A stretch of DNA of 64,000 nt from Granulicella mallensis MP5ACTX8 (GTDB taxonomy: Bacteria > Acidobacteriota > Terriglobia > Terriglobales > Acidobacteriaceae): contig NC_016631.1 in NCBI RefSeq assembly GCF_000178955.2, positions 5,518,001 through 5,582,000 on the forward strand, read 5' to 3'. Position numbers and translations under genes: made by a program. Below are positions 56,088 to 64,000 of the stretch, one piece after another. Below the pieces are notes generated by a model. That model ran no database searches. It was not told where the DNA came from and was given only the letters and a program-made list of their open reading frames with translations. Position 1 is the stretch's first letter. Each line of letters starts with the position of its first letter.

Positions 56088-59000
56088 TTAGAAGTTGAGA
56101 TGCAATGACATTTCGACAGCACGCGAGCCGCCGATCGTATTGCGAACGGCGCCGAACGTGGACGTAGTGGAGCCATCCGAGTTCTTGGTCGGCAGCTTGT
56201 AGAGACTGGCCAATGCGCCTGTACCAATTCCAGTAGGTCCACCCGTAAGGCTTCCCTCTGAACCCTTCGCGGTCGCAACCTGACCAAACACTTCCTGTCC
56301 ACCGACAAACCCCTGAGCGATATTGGCCTGATTTTGGGGAACGTCGAAGCTCGGTGTGTTGGTAACGTTGTAAACGTTGAAGGAGTACATCGCGGAGTAA
56401 CGCCCTGCGACACGGATGCTCTTCGACAAGGACAGATCGGCGCGCTTCTGGAAGGACTGACGGAAGATATTGCGTTGACCCGGAGTAAAGTCGGTCTCAA
56501 AGTCATCGCATGGTTCCGTTGCCGTACAGGCAGGAATGCCCTTCTGGCCTGGCTGCAGCAGCGGGACCTGAACCTGTGAGACATCGATTGCGCCGATGTA
56601 CCCACCACCCGCTGTCTGGAAGGCACCCACATGGCCGGTGAAAGCCGATTTCGGATTGCCTCCGTTCTTGATGCCGAGGACGGGGTTGGCCAGGGTGGGA
56701 AAGTTGCCAAAGTACAAGCTACCCACAGCGCCATCGAACTCATACAGGCTGTAGGGTTGGCCGCTCTCCGCCACTACGATGCCGCTCAACTGCCAGTCGT
56801 TGACGAACATACCAAGAATGCTGGACTTCGGTGCAAAATCCGGCGAGGTAACGACGAACTGGGCAGTCAGGGTGTGGGTGCGGTCGAAGTCAGCAGACGC
56901 ATACGAGTCACGCAGCTTGTTCGGGTTGTCGCCCGTAAAGAACAGACCGACATCGCTCTGTTCATCGAGGGCATGGCTCCAGGTGTAAGCCACAGTCGCC
57001 TGTACGTGGCGTGACATGCGCTTTTCGATCTGCGTCTGAAGGGAGTTATAGGCCGAAACGCCCGCAGCCTTGAAGAGCGCTGCGTTATCACTGTAGCCGA
57101 TGTAAGGAACACGCAGATCGATGTTGCCGCCGTCGAACGTGTTGTAAGGTTCGGTTGAGATGGCGTTGAGATATTTCGTGCCTGCAATGGGAGACTGGGT
57201 ATTGAGCACCTGGTAACCGTAGCTCGAAGTCTCGCCATGGATGGGGTTATTCGGGGTGGCAATGCCGGGCTCGTTGAACGGGACCGGAATCACGCCGTGG
57301 CGGCCGACATTGCCAACATAACCGATAGTGATAGCCATATCGTTGGTCGGCTGCCACTGAACATTGAAGGAGTAGTTGATGGAGTAAGGCAGCTTGTTGG
57401 TGCGGTCATAGGCACCGAAGTTGAAAGGCGAAATATCGCACTCGAAGTTTTGCTGGTTTGCAACGGCAGTGCAAGCCTGACGAATTGCGGCTGCGGTCGT
57501 CAACTGCGAGGTAAAGAACGCCGGATTTGAAGAGGGTACGGGAATCGATTCGGTACCCAGCGGCTTCTCCAGTGACCTGGTACCGGTGCCGGTGAGGTAG
57601 TCTACGAGCGGCGGAGCTTCGGTCGCGCCGAAGGGACCACCGATACTGCCACCCGCAGGCTGCGAGAGATAGCTGAAGAGTTCTCCGCGGTCATAGTAGA
57701 AGCCAGTGCCGCCGCGGAAGACCACCTTGCCGCTGTCCTTTTTGGGGGAGAAAGCAAAGCCGAAACGCGGTCCGATACCCCATTGACGGCCGGTAAGAGT
57801 CGAGTTGCTGACACCCGCCGTTGGGAAGAACTTGTTGTTGCCTGCCACCACGAATCCGCTATTGGTTACAGACGTATCGGTTGCACTGTAGAGTGATGGA
57901 TCGAAGTTGAACATATCGCCGTTCTTCTCCGAGAACGGTCCGTTGTAGTCGTAGCGAATACCTGCGGTGATTGAAAGATTGGACAGTAGCTGCCACTTAT
58001 CCTGGACGTAAGAGCCAAGCTCGTTAGTGCGATAGTAGCGGTTCGCATCGCCCACCAGAAAGGTGCTCTTGCTTACCTGACCGGCCAGCAAACTTGTAAA
58101 GTTCGTCGTGGTCAACGTACCCTGGCCGCCGCGCTCGTTACGGATGTTGAGCTGCGTATAGGCGTAGGACGCTCCGATAGCCAGGCTGTGCTTACCTGCC
58201 GTATAGAAGAGGTTGGTGGAGGGATTCCAGCGGCTCTGGAAGTAGCCGGCATCCACAAAGGCGCTTTGCGGTCCGGTCGTGACCGTGCCGCCATTGGAGT
58301 AGCCGAACTTGCTGAGCGTCAGACCCGGAAGGCTGTTGGTGGGAAAGCCGATGCCCAGGTTGCTGTTGATCTGCGGATTGAAGGCGGCATAGGATTTCTG
58401 GCGCGAGAAGCCGAAGAGCTGTTCCCAGTTGATGCGCGAGCCGATGGTGATGGTATTGCTCAATGCCGCCACCTGCGCTCCGTTGTCTGTCGACTCAGGA
58501 AAACCACCAGTGTTGGCGATCGTGAAGGGTGAGGTAACCGGCGCGTGCTGATAGAAGTACTTCGCCGAGAGACGATCGCGCTGGGTCACGTTATAGTCCA
58601 GATCGCCGACAACCATGTGAGTGTCAAAGATCGAGGAGCCCGGCAGGAAGACGTTGCCGCCGCCGCCGTAGAGAGCGCTGGCGCTTGTATTCTGCACCGA
58701 CGGAATCAGGTACTGTCCGTTTGGCAGCTTGGCGTTGAAGAGGTTGGCGGCTATCGGATCGACGATGCCATTGAATGGAGTGAAGGTAGACGAGCCGTTT
58801 CCATAGCAGCTTGCCCGTGCACTGGTTGTTCCGTTCGCGGTATAGCAGGCAGATGCGAGCAGATAAGAGTTGGCAGCTGATGTCAGACCTGCCGTGCTGC
58901 GATCGTCGGTCAGACCGATGGGCACCGTAAGGGTTGAAAAGCCCTTGAACTGATCGCTATCGTGCATGAACTGATAGCCGGCAAAGAAGAAGAGCTTATT

Positions 59001-60014
59001 CCGAATAATAGGGCCACTTGCCGAGCCGCCAATCAACTCCTTATGGAGCTGCGGGTTGACCTCAGAGAGTGGGATATTGGCATTGGGACCAAGAGAATCC
59101 TGTTTGAAGAAGAACGGAGCGGCATTGGCGAAGTTGGTCGCGCGAGTGCCATAGAGCTGGCCGTGGTACTGGTTGGTTCCCGCAGAGGTGCTGACTTCTA
59201 CGTGTGCGCCACTGTTGGTTCCGCTCTGCGCGTCGTACATGGAAGTCTGGACGCTGATCTCCTGAATGAACTCGGGAGGAGGAGTCGCGAGGCTGTTGCC
59301 GTTCGATCCGGCTACGGAGTTGTTCGTCTGCGCCTGGCCGCCGAGGCTGGCTCCCTGGCCGATGTTGAAGGCGTAGCGCTGTGAGGCGTCCTGGCTGGAG
59401 CTCTTGCCGTTGAAGAGGTTCGTCACGTCTACGCCATCGACGCGGAAGGAGTTGCTGGTGTCACGCTGGCCGTTGGCCCAGATCGCCTGGTTGCCCAAGC
59501 CCGCGTTGGTTCCGATGCCGGGGAGAAGTTCTGCGCTTACACCCGGCGCAAGCACTGCTGCCTGGGTGAAGCTGCCCGTAGCCAGCGGGAGGTTCTGAAT
59601 CTGCTGATGGTCGAGCGTATATCCATTGGTCGCGTCGGTCGCATTGAGCAGCGGGTTTTCCGTCACGGTCACGTTAGTCGTTACCTCGCCGACTTTGAGC
59701 GCGGCGGAGACGGTGGAAGCACGAGTCTCCACGACGTTGATGTGAGGCAGGAGAAGGGTTTCGAAGCCATCCCGTGTAACGCGCACGGTATAGGTGCCGA
59801 TCGGAAGGTTCAGCATCTGAAAGTAGCCATCCTTCGCACTGGTGGCCGAACGCTTGAGCGAGGTGTGCTCTTCTGTCGCGGTCACCGCTGCGTCCGGCAC
59901 TGCTGCGCCGGAGGTGTCCGTGACCGTTCCATTAATGGAACTCAATGTCTGCTGGGCGCTTAAAGGCAGCGCAAATAGACATAGAGCACAAAATAACAAA
60001 AGAAATTTCTGCAT
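56088..60014 (-). CDS. Oar-like TonB-dependent receptor, second copy
   Basis: 1308 residues. Signal peptide to about residue 21 (FALPLSAQQ), carboxypeptidase-regulatory-like domain at about 28-110 (AAVPDAAVTATEEHTSLKRSATSAKDGYFQML), plug-like region at about 115-260, then a long barrel ending with His-Leu-Asn-Phe. TonB-dependent in general; ligand unknown. It differs from the receptor at 4888 in lacking the glycine-rich segment. AGGAGAG precedes the ATG by seven bases. Stands alone between a terminator and a repeat-rich gap. Confidence 0.9.
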   Translation of the reverse strand: MQKFLLLFCALCLFALPLSAQQTLSSINGTVTDTSGAAVPDAAVTATEEHTSLKRSATSAKDGYFQMLNLPIGTYTVRVTRDGFETLLLPHINVVETRASTVSAALKVGEVTTNVTVTENPLLNATDATNGYTLDHQQIQNLPLATGSFTQAAVLAPGVSAELLPGIGTNAGLGNQAIWANGQRDTSNSFRVDGVDVTNLFNGKSSSQDASQRYAFNIGQGASLGGQAQTNNSVAGSNGNSLATPPPEFIQEISVQTSMYDAQSGTNSGAHVEVSTSAGTNQYHGQLYGTRATNFANAAPFFFKQDSLGPNANIPLSEVNPQLHKELIGGSASGPIIRNKLFFFAGYQFMHDSDQFKGFSTLTVPIGLTDDRSTAGLTSAANSYLLASACYTANGTTSARASCYGNGSSTFTPFNGIVDPIAANLFNAKLPNGQYLIPSVQNTSASALYGGGGNVFLPGSSIFDTHMVVGDLDYNVTQRDRLSAKYFYQHAPVTSPFTIANTGGFPESTDNGAQVAALSNTITIGSRINWEQLFGFSRQKSYAAFNPQINSNLGIGFPTNSLPGLTLSKFGYSNGGTVTTGPQSAFVDAGYFQSRWNPSTNLFYTAGKHSLAIGASYAYTQLNIRNERGGQGTLTTTNFTSLLAGQVSKSTFLVGDANRYYRTNELGSYVQDKWQLLSNLSITAGIRYDYNGPFSEKNGDMFNFDPSLYSATDTSVTNSGFVVAGNNKFFPTAGVSNSTLTGRQWGIGPRFGFAFSPKKDSGKVVFRGGTGFYYDRGELFSYLSQPAGGSIGGPFGATEAPPLVDYLTGTGTRSLEKPLGTESIPVPSSNPAFFTSQLTTAAAIRQACTAVANQQNFECDISPFNFGAYDRTNKLPYSINYSFNVQWQPTNDMAITIGYVGNVGRHGVIPVPFNEPGIATPNNPIHGETSSYGYQVLNTQSPIAGTKYLNAISTEPYNTFDGGNIDLRVPYIGYSDNAALFKAAGVSAYNSLQTQIEKRMSRHVQATVAYTWSHALDEQSDVGLFFTGDNPNKLRDSYASADFDRTHTLTAQFVVTSPDFAPKSSILGMFVNDWQLSGIVVAESGQPYSLYEFDGAVGSLYFGNFPTLANPVLGIKNGGNPKSAFTGHVGAFQTAGGGYIGAIDVSQVQVPLLQPGQKGIPACTATEPCDDFETDFTPGQRNIFRQSFQKRADLSLSKSIRVAGRYSAMYSFNVYNVTNTPSFDVPQNQANIAQGFVGGQEVFGQVATAKGSEGSLTGGPTGIGTGALASLYKLPTKNSDGSTTSTFGAVRNTIGGSRAVEMSLHLNF

Positions 60015-60165
60015 GACTGAACTCTCCTAAAAATATTGCAAGGGAATAAAAGGCACTACTTATTGCAATCGTGAACGCGGATGCGTTAATGACTACCAAG
60101 CCAATGTGAATCGCAGGTTAGAAAATTGTCTTTAATGTGGGGTTTTACTGAGGTACGGACATGTA

Positions 60166-60275
60166 CAACAGGGGCTTCAGCCGCAAAGAAACTCTTTGCT
60201 AAGCAAGCATTCCCTCTGTGGCTAAAGCCACACCAGCAACAGGGTTGGGACGGCGGGACTAAAGTCCCGCCCTTT
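60166..60275. repeat. Short palindromes upstream of the second receptor
   Basis: GTGGCTAAAGCCAC at 60218-60231 and GGCGGGACTAAAGTCCCGCC at 60252-60271, with GGGGCTTCAGCC before them. They fill part of the 421-base gap 60015-60435; no gene is seen. Confidence 0.7.
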
Positions 60276-60336
60276 CAAAGCAAAGGCTGTAACTAAGAAC
60301 AAAAACCAAATGACAACAAAAACACTGACAAAAACA

Positions 60337-60377
60337 AAAAACAGGTAGTTCCGATTCCTCGGATACTACCTGTTTTT
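60337..60377 (-). terminator. Intrinsic terminator of the htrA-like gene
   Basis: AAAAACAGGTAGT (60337-60349) pairs perfectly with ACTACCTGTTTTT (60365-60377); on the minus strand the stem ends in a T-run. It lies about 60 bases after the protease stop. Confidence 0.82.
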
Positions 60378-60435
60378 GCAGATGAGCTTTGATCGTGGTT
60401 TTACCAACTTACAGGAAGAGGTCCGTACAAGCTCT

Positions 60436-61653
60436 CTATACCGACTGCCCGCTTGCAGCTTCCTTGGCATCCGAGAGCGTAACTTTCACACTCATCTTCT
60501 GATGTCCCCGAAAGATGGCCAACGAGATCGTATCGCCCGCATGATGCGCATTGAGCACGTTCGACAGGTCCTGGGGCGTCGTGATGGTTTGGCCGTCGGC
60601 TTCGACGATCAGATCGCCACCCAGCATGACCGGCGTATTGCCCTCCCAGGCCTTCTGCGTACCGCCATGCAGTCCAGCTCGTTCCGCTGCGCCGCCGGGA
60701 AGCACGCGCTCAATCAGAATGCCGTATTCCGCAGGCAGACCGATCTGATCCGCGATATCCGGGCCGATGGGCAGCGTAACGATATCGAGCGAAGGACGGC
60801 GAACGTGGCCATACTTCGCGAAGTCGTCCAGCACCGCCTTGGCTGTATCAATGGGGATCGCAAAGCCGATGCCGGCAGATTGATCCGCACCGCCATTGGG
60901 GTTCGAGGCGATCAGTGTCGTGATCCCGATGACCTCGCCGCGCGAGTTCAATAGAGGCCCCCCAGAGTTGCCGGGGTTCACAGCGGCGTCGGTCTGGATG
61001 GCGTCCTCAATGGGATTGCCCTCCTGCCCGCGGATGGAACGAATCGCCGAGATGATGCCGCGCGTCATCGTTCCAGAGAGACCAAAGGGATTGCCGATGG
61101 CGTAGACACGCTGGCCTACCGTAAGCCCCTGCGAACCAGCCAGGGTGGCCGGGACAAGATTGGGTGCATTTTCGATCTTGATGAGGGCAAGATCGTGGGC
61201 CTTGTCGGTCGTCAGCACCTTCGCCTTGTACTGGTGCTTGTCAGAGAGAGTCACCTCGACGCGCTGGGCGTTGTCGATGACGTGGTTGTTGGTCAGGATG
61301 AGGCCTTCCTTGTTCAGGATGAAGCCGGACCCCTGTCCCTGCTGCGGAACTGGCCCGTAGAAGAAGTCGAACGCGACCGCAGTGCTGGTGATGTTGACCA
61401 CTGAAGGAAGCGCACGCTTATAGACAGCGATGTTCTGCTGCTCCTCGGCGTCGAAGGCCGGAGCTGCATTCGCTTCGGTCAGAGAGAGGCTACCTGCCGG
61501 GCCGCTAAGAGTGGAGGTTGTCGTGCCATCGAGGGGCAGGGAGTGATGCAGCAGGCCAGCAAGCGCTCCCACCGGCATCATGCGGGTGGTGAGGTAGTAA
61601 AAGCCGCAGACAATCAGAATTACGAGCAGAACAGGACGCAGTTTCATCGGCAT
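60436..61653 (-). CDS. HtrA/DegP-like S1C trypsin-type serine protease
   Basis: 405 residues with a membrane anchor at about 6-24 and periplasmic body. The catalytic triad is His124 (TNNHVID), Asp154 (AHDLALIKI) and Ser230 (GNSGGP). One PDZ domain at about 310-395 (GILIERVLPGGAAERAGL, LIVEADGQTI). Degrades or refolds damaged envelope proteins. ATG 61653 or ATG 61647; AAGG precedes both. Lies 69 bases downstream of coaE, same strand. Confidence 0.9.
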   Translation of the reverse strand: MPMKLRPVLLVILIVCGFYYLTTRMMPVGALAGLLHHSLPLDGTTTSTLSGPAGSLSLTEANAAPAFDAEEQQNIAVYKRALPSVVNITSTAVAFDFFYGPVPQQGQGSGFILNKEGLILTNNHVIDNAQRVEVTLSDKHQYKAKVLTTDKAHDLALIKIENAPNLVPATLAGSQGLTVGQRVYAIGNPFGLSGTMTRGIISAIRSIRGQEGNPIEDAIQTDAAVNPGNSGGPLLNSRGEVIGITTLIASNPNGGADQSAGIGFAIPIDTAKAVLDDFAKYGHVRRPSLDIVTLPIGPDIADQIGLPAEYGILIERVLPGGAAERAGLHGGTQKAWEGNTPVMLGGDLIVEADGQTITTPQDLSNVLNAHHAGDTISLAIFRGHQKMSVKVTLSDAKEAASGQSV

Positions 61654-61722
61654 TAACCTTGGCTGCGCCCTGGGAAGAGCGCGCTACTAGAATTTTAGCG
61701 TTTTCGGCGGTTGCGAGTAGAG

Positions 61723-62385
61723 TTACGGTTCAAATCGAGCCACCTGACACAACTCCCGCCAAACGGCGCCAACCCGCTGCAGCAACGTTACGAGATCCCC
61801 GTCGTTCTGAATCACAAGGCACTCCGCGGCATGCGCCTCGTTCGCCGTCTGCATCGCGAGGCGCGCACGCGCATCGGCTTCGAGCGCTGCCCGCTCTTGA
61901 GGGTCGAGCAGGCGGCCTGCGGCAGCACGCTCCACAAACCGCGCAATCTTCTGCTCCTCCGGCGCGGTCACCAGCACCATGCGGTCGAAGCGATCACGCC
62001 AGGGGTGGCTGGAGTTGCCGTACTTTGTCGTGAACAGCAGAGCGGACTCGACGATGACCATAGCATCCGGATGTTTGCGAGCAAGCCCTTTTATCAGGCG
62101 GGCCTGCTCGGCAATCACCGCCGGATGCACAATTGCGTTCAATTCTTCTACTCGGCCTTCGGTAAAGGCCAGCCGCGCCAGAACGCGGCGATCGAGAGAG
62201 CCGTCCTCCGCGACGACGGCCCCTCCGAAATGCTCGACGATGGCGGTGTAGACAGGTTGACCGGGCTGCATCAACCTGCGCCCCATCTCGTCGGACGAAA
62301 ACACCACGGCGCCGCGCTCGGCGAACATCCGCGCGACGGTCGACTTGCCGCTGCCAAGATCGCCCGTCAGACCGACGCGCAGCAT
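61723..62385 (-). CDS. coaE: Dephospho-CoA kinase
   Basis: Last step of coenzyme A synthesis: phosphorylates the 3'-hydroxyl of dephospho-CoA. 220 residues. P-loop GDLGSGKS at residues 8-15 in GLTGDLGSGKST, then SSDEMGRRL with the catalytic Asp, and AIVHPAVIAEQ as in the family. It begins four bases after the folD stop, so folD, coaE and probably the htrA-like gene are one operon. Confidence 0.93.
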   Translation of the reverse strand: MLRVGLTGDLGSGKSTVARMFAERGAVVFSSDEMGRRLMQPGQPVYTAIVEHFGGAVVAEDGSLDRRVLARLAFTEGRVEELNAIVHPAVIAEQARLIKGLARKHPDAMVIVESALLFTTKYGNSSHPWRDRFDRMVLVTAPEEQKIARFVERAAAGRLLDPQERAALEADARARLAMQTANEAHAAECLVIQNDGDLVTLLQRVGAVWRELCQVARFEP

Positions 62386-62389
62386 CGTG

Positions 62390-63334
62390 CTACTTTCCGC
62401 TGCGCCGCATCTTCGCGGCCTTCACGGTATTGCTCATCAACATGGCGATGGTCAGGGCTCCAACTCCACCCGGTACGGGAGTGTAAGCCCCCGATAGCGC
62501 AAACGCCGCCGGATCGATGTCGCCGATGACCGTGGAGCCGCGCTTCAAAAAGCCTTCGCGGCGCGCTTCATTGTTCGGGAAGAACTTCTCCACCTCGGCC
62601 GCATCGGTCAGGCGATTGATGCCGACATCGATCAACGTCGCGCCGGGCTTCACCATCTCCGGAGTCACGAATCCCGCGCGCCCGATAGCCGCTACCAGGA
62701 TGTCGGCCTCACGCGCGATCTCCGCAAGCCCCTGGGTGCGCGAGTGGCAGACCGTCACCGTCGCCGAGGCATTGATCAGCATCGCGGCAATAGGCTTACC
62801 CACAATATTCGAGCGCCCGATCACGACTGCTCTCTTCCCCGAAACAGGAATATCGCTGCGGCGAAGGACTTCCATGATGCCCGCAGGCGTGCACGGTGCA
62901 AGCACCTGCGCGTCCGGAGCGCCGCTCAGCAGCCGCCCCGCGTTGATCGGATGAAAGCCGTCTACGTCCTTCTCCGGCACGACGGCTTCCAACAGGCGCT
63001 CGGTGTCGACGTGCTTCGGCAGCGGCAACTGAATGAGGATGCCATCGATCTCGTCGCGCGCATTCAGCGAGGCGATCAGCTCCAGCAGCTCTTCCGTGGT
63101 GACGCTGGCGTCGGGGGTGTGCATCTCGGAGTAGATACCGAGCTCCCCGCAGGTCTTGACCTTGCTGCGCACATAGATTTGCGACGCGGGCACATCGCCC
63201 ACCAGTACGACCGCGAGACCCGGCGTATACCCGGCCTCACGAGCTGCCACTACCTCGCGCGCGACTTCGGCTTTAATCTCGCCGGCAATCGCTACGCCAT
63301 CCAGAACACGCGTTTTCATATCCAAATCGGGCAT
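62390..63334 (-). CDS. folD: Bifunctional methylenetetrahydrofolate dehydrogenase / cyclohydrolase
   Basis: Interconverts 5,10-methylene- and 10-formyl-tetrahydrofolate with NADP. 314 residues, slightly longer than usual. Tyr54 and Lys58 (Y-x3-K) lie in the catalytic site, followed by DGILIQLPLP and VIGRSNIVGKP, the dinucleotide-binding motif. A GGGGAAA lies a few bases before the ATG. First gene of the folD-coaE-htrA-like run. Confidence 0.95.
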   Translation of the reverse strand: MPDLDMKTRVLDGVAIAGEIKAEVAREVVAAREAGYTPGLAVVLVGDVPASQIYVRSKVKTCGELGIYSEMHTPDASVTTEELLELIASLNARDEIDGILIQLPLPKHVDTERLLEAVVPEKDVDGFHPINAGRLLSGAPDAQVLAPCTPAGIMEVLRRSDIPVSGKRAVVIGRSNIVGKPIAAMLINASATVTVCHSRTQGLAEIAREADILVAAIGRAGFVTPEMVKPGATLIDVGINRLTDAAEVEKFFPNNEARREGFLKRGSTVIGDIDPAAFALSGAYTPVPGGVGALTIAMLMSNTVKAAKMRRSGK

Positions 63335-63615
63335 TCAACCATTTCCCCTAACAGGTGTAGAGCCAGCCACTCATCTCGCACCATTTCCACGGGAAACGGC
63401 GCTTCTTGCCCCCTTCGCTTCCTGGAAGCGGGGAAACTGCTCTCACTCCATCGTACCGCGCCTGCTTATGGCACTCTTCAACGAATGGAATAGATTTTTC
63501 AATAGGGAATATTCGACAGAGCAATTCATCATTGATGCATCTCCTGCCGCGCAAATCAATCTAACTAATCAGGCGCAGAGATCAAGAGATAAGCGTCTAA
63601 GATGAGGTGCTCTGA
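63335..63615. other. Intergenic region between folD and the small plus-strand gene
   Basis: Divergent promoter region, 281 bases. No gene, hairpin or known regulatory motif could be recognised. Confidence 0.4.
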
Positions 63616-63879
63616 ATGAGTGAAAGTTTCAACCAGCAGGACATCACCTACGGAATTGAAAAGTTTAGCGCCAACGATCTCACCATGCTCCGCAACGAGC
63701 TTCTCCGGTCGGGCGTGGATTCCTTCCAGTCTGCGGAGATCGTGGCCAGCTTCCTGACCGGACGCGGCTACGGGTGCTCAACGCACGAAGCCCGCAACGC
63801 CGCCTCAAAGATTGAAGTCTACGGCTGCACCGCGGAGCGTATTCAGGCGGCCCTGGAGCTTGCAGCACGGGTGATGTAA
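63616..63879 (+). CDS. Small hypothetical protein
   Basis: 87 residues, helical by eye: IEKFSANDLTMLRNELLRSGVDSFQSAEIVASFLTGRGYGCSTHEARNAA. No signal peptide or membrane segment. A GAGG lies nine bases before the ATG. The stop is four bases from the stop of the convergent gene. Not recognised. Confidence 0.6.
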   Translation: MSESFNQQDITYGIEKFSANDLTMLRNELLRSGVDSFQSAEIVASFLTGRGYGCSTHEARNAASKIEVYGCTAERIQAALELAARVM

Positions 63880-63883
63880 CGAA

Positions 63884-64000
63884 TTACTGCAAAATCTCGC
63901 CTTCGGCATCATCGGTCGGCGACTCAATCTCTGCGTGGAACCCCTCAAGCATTCGCTCAAGAAACGCGTCTGCGTCGAACTCCTTGCGATGCATCGACTC
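63884..64000 (-). CDS. C-terminal end of a gene running off the window
   Basis: An open frame on the minus strand from the window edge to a TAA at 63886-63884, giving 38 residues that end ...DDAEGEILQ, rich in Glu/Asp. Only the end is present, so no identity can be given. Confidence 0.5.
   Translation of the reverse strand, partial: ESMHRKEFDADAFLERMLEGFHAEIESPTDDAEGEILQ

Noticed and set aside
61725..61745. GGTTCAAATCGAGCC, resembling a tRNA T-loop
   Set aside because: It overlaps the 3' end of coaE and no cloverleaf or anticodon stem can be built around it.

Overview
The window looks like chromosome from a GC-rich member of the Acidobacteriota, most likely family Acidobacteriaceae (Terriglobus/Granulicella/Edaphobacter type); the genus cannot be fixed from sequence alone. 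The case rests on families typical of that group: two Oar-like TonB-dependent receptors with an N-terminal carboxypeptidase-regulatory domain, two secreted acidobacterial-type VWFA proteins, a BlaI/M56-peptidase pair with a TonB-type C-terminus, and a cupin matching the Granulicella hydroxynitrile lyase type. No rRNA, tRNA, CRISPR, prophage or transposase gene was found.

Layout. 1-3275: PII protein, a membrane-anchored hypothetical, YraN, CTP synthase. 4031-13105: an all-plus run of exported proteins (DUF5666-like, TonB-dependent receptor, two VWFA proteins, TPR protein). 13182-19574: full-length Lhr helicase with an overlapping DUF5522 gene, the cupin, a KdsC-type phosphatase and a WXXGXW-repeat protein. 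19725-24783: DUF6580-like membrane protein, YdjM-like membrane hydrolase, RNase R. 25223-28857: M56/BlaI signalling pair and a class C serine hydrolase. 29239-35318: ribosomal protein S1, HIT protein, small hypotheticals, SnoaL-like protein, antibiotic-biosynthesis-type monooxygenase, PurA. 35657-42339: DinB/DUF1572 protein, Wzx-like flippase, MutM, orphan HigA-like antitoxin, ROK protein, SthA, ThiE. 42501-49899: FecR/DUF6600 protein, two tandem paralogous propeller lipoproteins, two tandem paralogous membrane proteins. 50020-55999: YbiT-type ABC-F ATPase, a three-gene two-component cluster with no DNA-binding output, DUF2237. 56088-63334: second TonB-dependent receptor, HtrA-like protease, CoaE, FolD. 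63616-64000: a small hypothetical and the end of a gene leaving the window.

The most striking feature lies between and inside the genes. Most long non-coding gaps hold palindromic repeat elements set out as facing pairs, in at least five sequence families, some nested inside one another. Copies of one family also sit inside coding sequence: one in mutM and two in rnr. There they are translated as extra loop segments, in two different reading frames, without breaking the protein. A second recurring pattern is a -10-like hexamer six or seven bases before the start codon of several genes that lack a Shine-Dalgarno sequence, which suggests leaderless transcripts.

Housekeeping functions (nucleotide synthesis, translation, RNA decay, DNA repair, folate, CoA and thiamine) are interleaved with exported and envelope proteins rather than grouped by pathway. 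Clear operon-like pairs are lhr/DUF5522, blaI/M56, folD/coaE/htrA-like, histidine kinase/response regulator/REC-PAS-kinase, and possibly ROK/higA-like.
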